Shown piece after piece: positions 37,107 through 44,827 of a stretch of 53,383 nt of DNA (positions are counted from its first letter, which is position 1; each line of letters starts with the position of its first letter). This DNA is from Lachnospiraceae bacterium. Lineage in GTDB: Bacteria > Bacillota > Clostridia > Lachnospirales > Lachnospiraceae. The position numbers and the translations under genes are program-made. Below the pieces are notes generated by a model. That model was not told where the DNA came from and ran no database searches. It worked only from the letters and a program-made list of their open reading frames with translations. Location of the stretch: the NCBI GenBank assembly GCA_024699045.1, contig JAILQK010000033.1, forward strand, positions 1 to 53,383, read 5' to 3'.

Positions 37107-37496
37107 TCAGATAAGATCCAGATGTCCGTCATCTTTAAGCGCGCAGACAACATCGATCCTTCTGAAAAGCACATTTTCGACAAAAGGCTTTTTCACAAAA
37201 TCCGCCGCACCTATTTTATAATACTTGCTTATAGCCATGATCGTAGCATCAGAAGCCGTGAGGATGACAGGGATCCCTTTGATCTCATCATCACTTTTAA
37301 GCCTTTTGAGGACTGCTTCCGACATATCATCATCCATAAACATATCCAGGAGTATGACATCCGGCTTTTCGCTCCTGGCTTTTGCCACGGTCTCGTCTCC
37401 CGTCTCGGCCGTGACCAGCTCATATCTGTCTCCTACGATCTCCCTGACCTGTTCAAAAACCGTAGGCATATCGTCCGCTACAAGTATACGTTTCAT
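37107..37496 (-). CDS. Single-domain response regulator
   Basis: This 129-residue receiver domain has no output domain: ILVADD at the start, phospho-acceptor D51 in VILLDMFMDDD, and VKKPF with the conserved lysine. I chose the ATG at 37496, which has GGGGG seven bases upstream; the frame is open to 37523 but has no better site. It opens the operon leading to the two hybrid kinases, so it probably exchanges phosphate with them. Divergent from metF. Confidence 0.85.
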   Translation of the reverse strand: MKRILVADDMPTVFEQVREIVGDRYELVTAETGDETVAKARSEKPDVILLDMFMDDDMSEAVLKRLKSDDEIKGIPVILTASDATIMAISKYYKIGAADFVKKPFVENVLFRRIDVVCALKDDGHLDLI

Positions 37497-37522
37497 AGTC
37501 ATCCCCCTGAGTCTGTTTCTCA

Positions 37523-37551
37523 TTGATAAAATCTATTTCTTATGATAAGAT
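37523..37551 (+). promoter_or_regulatory. Promoter of metF
   Basis: TTGATA (37523-37528), a 17-base spacer and TAAGAT (37546-37551) leave a leader of about 85 bases before the metF ATG. I see no S-box or T-box structure in that leader. Confidence 0.6.
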
Positions 37552-37642
37552 ATCTAGCGTTTATTTTCAAGATGAACGGTGCATGAATGGTCTTTTTTCG
37601 ACCTGTCAGACCGCCGGATCAGGACATTTCGGGAGGCATGTC

Positions 37643-38509
37643 ATGGGAAGCATCAGAGAGAAATATGATACAGAACGGATAGTTTTTTCATGCGAGGTTT
37701 TTCCTCCGAAAAAAGACAAGCCTATTGAACCGACTCTGGAAAAGATCAAGGACTTCAGGCCCCTGTCTCTTGATTTCCTCTCTGTAACCTACGGTGCCGG
37801 AGGAAGCAATGCCGGACGCGCCGTGGAGATCGCCTCTTTTATAAAAAAGGAAGTGGGGATCGATGTCTTATCCCATATCACAAGCGTAGGTTTCACTAAA
37901 GAAAAGCTTGATAACGGACTTAAGACCTTTACCGAAAACGGGATCGAGAATGTTCTGGCGTTAAGAGGCGACAGACCGGCCGCCATGACGGATGATGAAT
38001 ATAACAGCCGTGATTTTCTTCATGCCTCGGACATGGCGGAGTATATCAGAGCAAACTATCCGGATTTTACGATAGCGGGAGCCTGCTACCCGGACAAGCA
38101 TTTCGAGGCCAGGGACTTTCAGGAGGATATCTCAAACCTCAAAAAGAAAGTCGATAGCGGATGTTCTTTTTTGATCTCACAGCTGTTTTTCGATAATGAC
38201 AGATTCTTTAACATGCTTGAAATGATGGACAAAGTCGGGATCAACGCTCCGGTCTCCGCAGGGATCATGCCCGTAACAAGCGCAAAGATGCTCGGAACCA
38301 CCGTGACCCTTTCCGGGACCTCTATCCCTAAAAAGCTCTCCGATCTTATCGCAAGATACGGCGAAAACGATTCCGATATGAAAAAAGCCGGTATCGACTA
38401 CGCCATCAGACAGATACAGGATCTGATAAGCCGCAGTGTCGCCGGCATTCATATATATGCAATGAATAAACCCGATATCGCAAAGACGATACTGGATGCT
38501 GTCAGGTGA
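37643..38509 (+). CDS. metF: Methylenetetrahydrofolate reductase
   Basis: Reduces 5,10-methylenetetrahydrofolate to 5-methyltetrahydrofolate for methionine synthesis and one-carbon flow. This 288-residue flavoprotein of usual size has FSCEVFPPKK with catalytic Glu18, SVTYGAGGS, LRGDRP and a Gln-Leu-Phe-Phe-Asp block (SQLFFDNDRF). The ATG at 37643 has GGGAGG six bases upstream; the frame extends back to 37523 but that part shows no homology. It is the only right-facing gene between 28907 and 50026. Its last eight bases overlap the end of gpsA. Confidence 0.94.
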   Translation: MGSIREKYDTERIVFSCEVFPPKKDKPIEPTLEKIKDFRPLSLDFLSVTYGAGGSNAGRAVEIASFIKKEVGIDVLSHITSVGFTKEKLDNGLKTFTENGIENVLALRGDRPAAMTDDEYNSRDFLHASDMAEYIRANYPDFTIAGACYPDKHFEARDFQEDISNLKKKVDSGCSFLISQLFFDNDRFFNMLEMMDKVGINAPVSAGIMPVTSAKMLGTTVTLSGTSIPKKLSDLIARYGENDSDMKKAGIDYAIRQIQDLISRSVAGIHIYAMNKPDIAKTILDAVR

Positions 38510-39500
38510 CCTCCGGCTTCCGGTCTCTGGTCATAAGATCCACAAGCGCCTCCGCAGGGTTTTTGTTCTCAAATAACACCAGATTTACCTGATCGATTAT
38601 AGGCATGTCCACTCCGTATTTTGCCGCCAGATGCTTTGCGGCTTTCGCGGAGTATACTCCCTCCACGACCTGATTTACTTCCGCCATGGCTTCATCCGCG
38701 GTCTTACCCTTGCCTATGAGTATCCCGGCCCTTCTGTTCCTTGAATGCATTGAAGCGCAGGTAACGATCAGGTCTCCTATCCCCGTAAGGCCGTCAAAGG
38801 TCTCTCTCTTTCCCCCCGCAGCCACTCCGAGTCTTGCGATCTCATGTATCCCTCTTGTTATGAGCGCTGCCTTGGTATTGTCTCCGTAACCCAATCCGTC
38901 CGCTATGCCTGCCGCAAGAGCGATCACGTTTTTGAGCGCGCCCCCTAGCTCCATGCCGTAGGGATCATCCGAGGTATAGACCCTCAGGACCTTATTCATG
39001 AAAACATCCTGTACCAGGCGTGCATGATCGGAATTTTCGGATCCGGCAACGATCGCGGTCGGTACTCCCGTTCCGACCTCCTCGGCATGGGTAGGGCCGC
39101 ACATAACGACAACCCTGCACTGAGGGATCTCCTCTTTTATTATTTCCGAAAGCGTATCAAAGCTCACATCTTCAAGGCCCTTGGCGACAGACACCACGAT
39201 CTGTCCCTCGGATACGTATCCGCTCATATTCACTGCGGTACTCCGGGTAAAAGGCGAGGGCACGGCCAGCACGATCAGATCCATGCCCGTTATCGCGCTG
39301 CCGATATCTGTCGTAAAAACGGTATCCTCCGGAAAAATGACGCCCGGAAGCTTTTCCTTCTGCTCACGATATTTCTGAAGCATCTCTATCTCTGAAGGGA
39401 TCGCCGAATACAACGTTACCGCATGACCGTTGTCACAAAGCACCTTGGAAAGCGCTGTCCCCCAGCTTCCGGCTCCTATCACTCCGACTTTTTTCTTCAT
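38502..39500 (-). CDS. gpsA: Glycerol-3-phosphate dehydrogenase [NAD(P)+]
   Basis: Makes sn-glycerol 3-phosphate from dihydroxyacetone phosphate for phospholipid synthesis. The 332-residue protein starts KKVGVIGAGSWGTAL (NAD motif GAGSWG at 9-14) and carries the C-terminal signature GLGYGDNTKAALITRG and TCASMHSRNR. Its ATG overlaps the plsY stop by four bases, placing it last in the DUF512-der-plsY-gpsA operon next to the enzyme that uses its product. It runs in the opposite metabolic direction to the glpK/GlpA cluster. Confidence 0.97.
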   Translation of the reverse strand: MKKKVGVIGAGSWGTALSKVLCDNGHAVTLYSAIPSEIEMLQKYREQKEKLPGVIFPEDTVFTTDIGSAITGMDLIVLAVPSPFTRSTAVNMSGYVSEGQIVVSVAKGLEDVSFDTLSEIIKEEIPQCRVVVMCGPTHAEEVGTGVPTAIVAGSENSDHARLVQDVFMNKVLRVYTSDDPYGMELGGALKNVIALAAGIADGLGYGDNTKAALITRGIHEIARLGVAAGGKRETFDGLTGIGDLIVTCASMHSRNRRAGILIGKGKTADEAMAEVNQVVEGVYSAKAAKHLAAKYGVDMPIIDQVNLVLFENKNPAEALVDLMTRDRKPEVT

Positions 39501-40168
39501 GTCTGCATCTCACCTTTCTTAAAGATATAGGTTTTCTTTTCGTTGTGGTTGATCAGTCTAACGATATTGCCTCTGTGACGGAAAATGGTCATCCCGCAGA
39601 ATATCGCTGTCAGGATGTCGCACTCTATCGCAACGGGCGTTGTGATACCCTTAAAAGTACTTAATCCCAACGCTCCCATGACGATCACCTCGATAAGAAA
39701 TACTATGAACATGCATATGGATCCCAGAGATACATAGTGTGTGATAAAGAAGATCCCGAAAAAGACGATGATCCCGGTAAGCACCATATAGGGGTCCATG
39801 GTTATGATCCATCCGGCGGTACAGGCTATCCCTTTTCCCCCCTTAAAACCAAGGTAAAACGGGAAATTATGACCGAGGATCGCCCCGGCAGCCGCATATA
39901 TCTTGATCAGCTGAAGCATCTCGGGATTCACCTCCGGCCTGTAAAAGATGGCCAGACATATCACGACGGCAATTATCGTTTTAAGCACATCTCCTAGAAA
40001 CGTTATAAGACCGGCCTTTGTCCCCATGGTCCGGAGCATATTGGTAGTTCCCGCATTTCCCGATCCGTGATCCCTTATATCTATCCCGTGCATCTTTCCG
40101 AGGATATAGCTTGTCTGAAAAAGCCCGCATGCATAGCCTATAAGCAGGCATACGATACGCATAGTCAT
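39497..40168 (-). CDS. plsY: Glycerol-3-phosphate acyltransferase
   Basis: This integral membrane enzyme (223 residues) transfers the acyl group from acyl-phosphate to glycerol 3-phosphate, the first step of phospholipid synthesis. It has about five to six helices with the three PlsY motifs: HGSGNAGTTNMLR, LGFKGGKGIACTAG and FRHRGNIVRL. Four-base overlaps join it to der upstream and gpsA downstream. Confidence 0.96.
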   Translation of the reverse strand: MTMRIVCLLIGYACGLFQTSYILGKMHGIDIRDHGSGNAGTTNMLRTMGTKAGLITFLGDVLKTIIAVVICLAIFYRPEVNPEMLQLIKIYAAAGAILGHNFPFYLGFKGGKGIACTAGWIITMDPYMVLTGIIVFFGIFFITHYVSLGSICMFIVFLIEVIVMGALGLSTFKGITTPVAIECDILTAIFCGMTIFRHRGNIVRLINHNEKKTYIFKKGEMQT

Positions 40169-41487
40169 TTTTCCGTCTTCCTTTCCTTTATTATGAAGTG
40201 TATCGGAGTCCCCTGAAAGCCAAAAGCATCCCGGATCCGGTTCTCAAGGTATCTGGTATATGAATAATGCATGAGTTTTGAACTGTTTACAAATATAACT
40301 ATAGTGGGAGGCTTGACCGACACCTGGGTCGCGTACAGCACTCTCAGCCTTCTTCCTTTATCCGAAGGCGGCTGCTGCATGCTCACGGCCTCACTTATGA
40401 TCTCATTAAGAACCCCTGTCTGTATGCGGAGGCTCTGATTTGCGATAACGGTATCGATCGACTCGAAAAGCTTCTCCGTCCTCTGTCCGGTCTTTGCGGA
40501 GATGAACAGGATCTCGGCATAAGGAATAAAGGACAGCGTCTGCATTATATCCCGGCTCATCTTATAGATCGTCTTATCGTCCTTTTCGACGGCATCCCAT
40601 TTGTTTACCGCGATGATGATCCCCTTGCCGCGGTCATGCGCGATACCCGCGATCTTGGCATCCTGCTCCGCGACACCCTCTGTTCCGTCTATCACGAGCA
40701 CGACGATATCCGATCTGTCCACCGCCGAAACGGTGCGGGCTATCATATATGTCTCCAGCTCTTCTTTTATCTTGTTTTTGCGCCTGAGTCCCGCCGTATC
40801 TACAAATATATACTCTTTACCGTTACGCTTTACCACGGTATCCACGGCATCTCTGGTCGTCCCGGCTATCTCCGATACGATCAGACGGTCCTTCCCCAGA
40901 TATTTGTTTATAAGCGAGGATTTGCCCACGTTCGGACGACCGATTATTGCGATCCGCGGTCTCTCATCATCCTCTTCACCGGGCTCCTTTTCCGGGAGGA
41001 GCTTCACGACCTCATCCAGCAGGTCTCCCACTCCCGATCTTTGATCCGCCGATATCGCTATGGGATCACCGAGACCCAGATTGTAGAATTCATATACATC
41101 CGACTCGTATTTCTTAAAGGAATCAACCTTGTTTACCGCAAGAACCACGCTTTTTTGCGAGCGCCGGAGCATATTCGCAACCTTGTCATCGGAATCCGTA
41201 AGCCCCATCTGGACATCCGTCATAAATATAATGACGTTTGCGGTATCTATCGCGATCTGCGCCTGTTCCCTCATTTTGGACAGCATCATATCCTTGGTCT
41301 CAGGCTCGATCCCACCGGTATCTATGAGCGTGAACTGTCTTCCGTTCCACTCGACATCAGCATAGATCCGGTCTCTTGTGACACCGGGTTCATCCTTTAC
41401 TATCGCTATACGCTCTCCTGCCAGAAAATTAAAGAGCGATGATTTTCCTACATTGGGTCTGCCTACAATGGCAACTACTGGTTTCAT
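40165..41487 (-). CDS. der: Ribosome biogenesis GTPase Der (EngA)
   Basis: This is a two-GTPase-domain protein (440 residues) for 50S subunit assembly. Both domains begin with GRPNVGKSS (residues 9-17 and about 186-194), each with NKxD (NKVDS, NKWDA) and DTxG (DTGGI, DTAGL). A C-terminal KH-like domain follows (STQ-like ATQVSVKPPTIVIFVN). It overlaps the DUF512 gene and plsY by four bases each. Confidence 0.97.
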   Translation of the reverse strand: MKPVVAIVGRPNVGKSSLFNFLAGERIAIVKDEPGVTRDRIYADVEWNGRQFTLIDTGGIEPETKDMMLSKMREQAQIAIDTANVIIFMTDVQMGLTDSDDKVANMLRRSQKSVVLAVNKVDSFKKYESDVYEFYNLGLGDPIAISADQRSGVGDLLDEVVKLLPEKEPGEEDDERPRIAIIGRPNVGKSSLINKYLGKDRLIVSEIAGTTRDAVDTVVKRNGKEYIFVDTAGLRRKNKIKEELETYMIARTVSAVDRSDIVVLVIDGTEGVAEQDAKIAGIAHDRGKGIIIAVNKWDAVEKDDKTIYKMSRDIMQTLSFIPYAEILFISAKTGQRTEKLFESIDTVIANQSLRIQTGVLNEIISEAVSMQQPPSDKGRRLRVLYATQVSVKPPTIVIFVNSSKLMHYSYTRYLENRIRDAFGFQGTPIHFIIKERKTEK

Positions 41488-42839
41488 TGATCTGTTCCTC
41501 TTACCGCCGGCTGAAGGGTCTCATACATGCCCACGAAAGCCGCACCGTCTGATTTTACAATACCTATCGGGACCTGTAAAGCATTGCCGAGCTCATCGAC
41601 GGTCATATCGTCAAGAAGTGTCCCCGTTCCGCGCCGCAGCAGGTTTTCGGGAAGAAAGACCCGGTCACCAAGCGCTTCTCCCTGAAGCTGAGCCCGGATA
41701 TCCGCCCCCGTAAGCAATCCCGATACGGTTATACGCTCCCCGAAAAAATCATTTCTTATCTGAAATACCCGTACGGTAATATTAGGATAATAATAACGCA
41801 TTTTCCCGACAAGCTCATTTATGACCGGATATATCAGCCGTCCGGTAACGATACTGAAGCTTCCTTTTCTGTCACTCACCTTAAGGCGTTCCATTTCCTC
41901 TTCGACTTCCTCCTTAAGGAGCCTGACCATCCCTACGCCGTTTTCAAGCTGCAGATAACCGTCATATCTGTCAGCGGGGGGGATGGGTATGCCGGCATTC
42001 AGATACCACTCATCGGAAGCATGGATCAGATGAGTGCCGTGTTTTTTATATATCTTCTCCTGCCAGGACTCTACCTGTTCGATAAGCGCCTTTGCATCTT
42101 CTTCCGAAAACGGTTCAAGAGGATAAAGCCCTTCCCTGAACCTGGTCAGTCCTACCGGAACTATCGATACACTTTCAAGGCAGGGAAGATACCCGGTCAG
42201 GTCTTTTATCGACCTGTCGAGCTCGTCCCCGTCGTTGATCCCTTTGCAAAGAACGATCTGTCCGTTCATCCTTATCCCGGCTTCAAATAGACGGTCGGCT
42301 TTTTTCAGGGAATCTCCCGCAAAGCGGTTTCCCATCATTTTATTTCTGAGTTCGGGGTTGGTGGTCTGAAACGAGATGTTGATAGGCTCGAGATTATATC
42401 TTATTATCCTCTCCACATCCTCATCAGACATGTTTGTAAGGGTTACGTAGTTTCCCTGCAGAAACGACAGCCTGCTGTCATCATCCTTGAAATAGAGCGT
42501 CTCCCTCATGCCCTCAGGCATCTGATCGACAAAACAAAAGATGCACTTATTACTGCATCTCATGTACTCGTCCATTATACCCTCTTCGAATATCAGTCCC
42601 GGATCTTCGTCCTCAGCCTTTTCGAGAAGATAGCTTTCCTCTCTGCCGTCCTTATGCCGTACCGAGAGCTCTATCTCCGTATCCGCGCATTCATACTGAT
42701 AATCAAAGATATCCTTGATATAACGGCCGTTCAGGAGAATAAGCCCGTCCCCCGGCCGTATCCCCGCCTCCCATGCGGCAGAATTGCGATCGACGTCTTT
42801 TATCGGTTTTATCTGTTTTGATCTGTTGCTTTGCGGCAT
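41484..42839 (-). CDS. DUF512 family radical SAM-like protein with PDZ domain
   Basis: The protein (451 residues) begins with a PDZ-like segment (SAAWEAGIRPGDGLILLNG). A radical SAM-type cluster motif follows, C95xxxC99xxC102 in RCSNKCIFCFVDQMP, with a barrel-like core and a C-terminal DUF512 domain. The family is conserved next to der in many Clostridia, and its reaction is not established. GGGGAT stands before the ATG. It begins the operon that continues into der, plsY and gpsA. Confidence 0.88.
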   Translation of the reverse strand: MPQSNRSKQIKPIKDVDRNSAAWEAGIRPGDGLILLNGRYIKDIFDYQYECADTEIELSVRHKDGREESYLLEKAEDEDPGLIFEEGIMDEYMRCSNKCIFCFVDQMPEGMRETLYFKDDDSRLSFLQGNYVTLTNMSDEDVERIIRYNLEPINISFQTTNPELRNKMMGNRFAGDSLKKADRLFEAGIRMNGQIVLCKGINDGDELDRSIKDLTGYLPCLESVSIVPVGLTRFREGLYPLEPFSEEDAKALIEQVESWQEKIYKKHGTHLIHASDEWYLNAGIPIPPADRYDGYLQLENGVGMVRLLKEEVEEEMERLKVSDRKGSFSIVTGRLIYPVINELVGKMRYYYPNITVRVFQIRNDFFGERITVSGLLTGADIRAQLQGEALGDRVFLPENLLRRGTGTLLDDMTVDELGNALQVPIGIVKSDGAAFVGMYETLQPAVRGTDQ

Positions 42840-42860
42840 GACCGGATCATCCCCGGGAAT

Positions 42861-44054
42861 TCAGATATCTATCCGCTCATTATAGCTCTCAAGGATCTCT
42901 CTGATCTTCTCCGTGGGAGTAACCACCTTATCCATTGACACGTCGTGGTTGGAAAAATCAATGATCTGAGCTATAAGCTTGCTCATGTCCGCTTCGGTAT
43001 ACCATTCTCTTGTAAGGAGCTCCGGCCGTCTGTAGTGAAGATTGGTGGTAATGATACGGTCAAAGACATCCTTCTCGTAGGCCTCGTCAAAGATCTCGAG
43101 TCCGTCGGTAAACAGACCGAAGGTACAGCAGATGAAGACGCGGTTTGCTTTCATGGCCTTGAGCTGCCTTGCCGTATCCAGCATCGAACCGCCGGTAGAG
43201 ATCATATCATCTACGATGATGACATCCTTTCCTTCCACGGAATCTCCAAGGAACTCATGCGCCACTATCGGGTTCTTGCCGTTGACTATATGAGAATAAT
43301 CCCTTCTCTTATAGAACATTCCCGTATCCACCCCGAGAACCGTGGCAAAATATATCGCCCTGTTGAGCGCGCCCTCGTCCGGGGAGATCACGACCACATG
43401 ATCCGGATCTATCATAAGGTCATCCTCACTCTGAAGGAGAGATCTCAAAAACTGGTAGAAAGGGGTGAAGTTATCAAAACCGCACAAAGGAGCGGCCGCC
43501 TGCACCGACGGATCATGCGCATCAAACGTCATGAGATCGGAAACTCCCATATCCGAAAGCTCTTCTATCATCATGGCGCAGTCAAGAGATTCTCTTGCCG
43601 ACCTTTTATGCTGTCTGGATTCATACATGAAAGGCATCACCACCGATATACGATGGGCTTTGCCCGCAACCGCGGCGATGACACGCTTCAGATCCTGATA
43701 ATGATCATCGGGGGAATACCGGTTTTCAAAACCGTTCATCTTATATTTCAGACTGTAATTAATAACGTCCGTTAGTATATAAAGATCCTTTCCCCTTATG
43801 CTCTCCTGTAAGACGGCCTTACCCTCGCCGGATCCGAATCTCGGGAGCTGGAACTGTGTTTCGTAAGAATCCTCCACATAGCCCTGATGCTCAGGATCGT
43901 CTATGCCGTTCGGAAATCTGTTTTTTCTGAAGCTGACCAGATAATCGTCAACTTTATCTCCGAGCTGCTTTATATTAGGCATCACGAGAAGCTTTAACGG
44001 AGCGACCGCCAGCTTCTTTGTAAAGATACTGTCTTTCTCATTCGTGCTTTCCAT
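42861..44054 (-). CDS. prs: Ribose-phosphate pyrophosphokinase, long form
   Basis: Makes PRPP from ribose 5-phosphate and ATP. At 397 residues it is about 80 longer than the common form, with an N-terminal extension and extra loops. The PRPP-binding loop DVIIVDDMISTGGS is intact. TFDAHDPSVQAAAPL replaces the usual metal-binding DLHAxQIQGFF region, and VISPDEGALNRA replaces VSPDxGG. This long type is usual in Lachnospiraceae as far as I recall. GAGG stands ten bases before the ATG. It is 21 bases ahead of the DUF512 gene. Confidence 0.9.
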   Translation of the reverse strand: MESTNEKDSIFTKKLAVAPLKLLVMPNIKQLGDKVDDYLVSFRKNRFPNGIDDPEHQGYVEDSYETQFQLPRFGSGEGKAVLQESIRGKDLYILTDVINYSLKYKMNGFENRYSPDDHYQDLKRVIAAVAGKAHRISVVMPFMYESRQHKRSARESLDCAMMIEELSDMGVSDLMTFDAHDPSVQAAAPLCGFDNFTPFYQFLRSLLQSEDDLMIDPDHVVVISPDEGALNRAIYFATVLGVDTGMFYKRRDYSHIVNGKNPIVAHEFLGDSVEGKDVIIVDDMISTGGSMLDTARQLKAMKANRVFICCTFGLFTDGLEIFDEAYEKDVFDRIITTNLHYRRPELLTREWYTEADMSKLIAQIIDFSNHDVSMDKVVTPTEKIREILESYNERIDI

Positions 44055-44120
44055 ACAATAAGTACCTCATCTGGGTTTTCTGTTATGTTCGCTAAGGGCT
44101 ATATTATATCATAAGTTCCA

Positions 44121-44477
44121 TCACAGTCCTATATATTGAAATGCGTTTTTATACCAGGTGATCTCACTACCGACAATGCTTATGACGTCAAATCTGTACG
44201 GGATATCCTCGGAAAGCCCCTTCTTCATCCGGTAATGATCCGAGGTCCGGCAGATGGTAAACTGCTTCCGTCCGTCCACCGCCTCGGCCGGATAGCCCTT
44301 CCGGATATCGCTCCGGTATTTGACCTCTATAAAGCAGGTCGTCCCGTCATCGTTGGCGATAAGGTCGATCTCACCCATCCTGGACCGGTAATTCCTGTCG
44401 ATCACCCTTCCGCCGTGAGCCTCGATATATGAAGCTGCAAGCTCCTCTTTCCGGCTTCCGATCTTTCTTTTGTTCAT
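44121..44477 (-). CDS. YraN family (UPF0102) nuclease-like protein
   Basis: This small 118-residue protein has the restriction-endonuclease-like core of UPF0102: RNYRSRMGEIDLI, then CFIEVKYRSD (E-x-K). The function is unproven. It typically sits after rnhB in Bacillota, as here with two flagellar-type genes in between. The ribosome site is weak. It follows the FlhB-like gene by 24 bases and ends this operon. Confidence 0.9.
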   Translation of the reverse strand: MNKRKIGSRKEELAASYIEAHGGRVIDRNYRSRMGEIDLIANDDGTTCFIEVKYRSDIRKGYPAEAVDGRKQFTICRTSDHYRMKKGLSEDIPYRFDVISIVGSEITWYKNAFQYIGL

Positions 44478-44501
44478 TACTTTTCACATCTATCCGTACA
44501 C

Positions 44502-44795
44502 TCAGTTGTCAAGCTTGCTCCGGATACGTTCCATATCGTTAACAAAAACAAGGACCTCAGCCACGACCTCGTACAGCTCGGGCGGGATCATTTCACCTAT
44601 CTCCAGATTTGACAGCGTCTCGGCAAGCTTACTGTCCTCATGCAGCGGAACCGCGTTTTCCTGCGCGGTCTCGATTATCTTCTGCGCTACTCTTCCTTTA
44701 CCGCTCGCCACGACGGTAGGCGCCGTATCACCCTTTTCATATGAAAGAGCTACCGCTGTCAGTTTTCTTAAATCTTTTTCCTTTTTTCCGGCCAT
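44502..44795 (-). CDS. FlhB C-terminal homologue (FlhX-like export switch protein)
   Basis: The protein (97 residues) corresponds only to the cytoplasmic C-terminal domain of FlhB/YscU, the substrate-specificity switch of the flagellar export gate. It has DTAPTVVASGKG where the autocleaving NPTH would be, so it cannot self-cleave, and the conserved block EIGEMIPPELYEVVAEVLVFV at the end. It follows the FliK-like gene by 32 bases. In FlhB and FliK the two proteins work together on hook length, so the pairing makes sense. Confidence 0.85.
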   Translation of the reverse strand: MAGKKEKDLRKLTAVALSYEKGDTAPTVVASGKGRVAQKIIETAQENAVPLHEDSKLAETLSNLEIGEMIPPELYEVVAEVLVFVNDMERIRSKLDN

Positions 44796-44827
44796 AAAAA
44801 ACCTGTGTTATCCTTATTTGCGTTTTC

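Noticed and set aside
37552-37642. S-box or T-box riboswitch in the metF leader
   Set aside because: The leader is under 100 bases and shows no conserved core or terminator.
40636-41442. 268-codon right-facing frame opposite der
   Set aside because: Antisense shadow of a highly conserved GTPase; no start signal.
42945-43775. 276-codon right-facing frame opposite prs
   Set aside because: No recognisable domain, and its composition is that of an antisense frame; prs has intact motifs.
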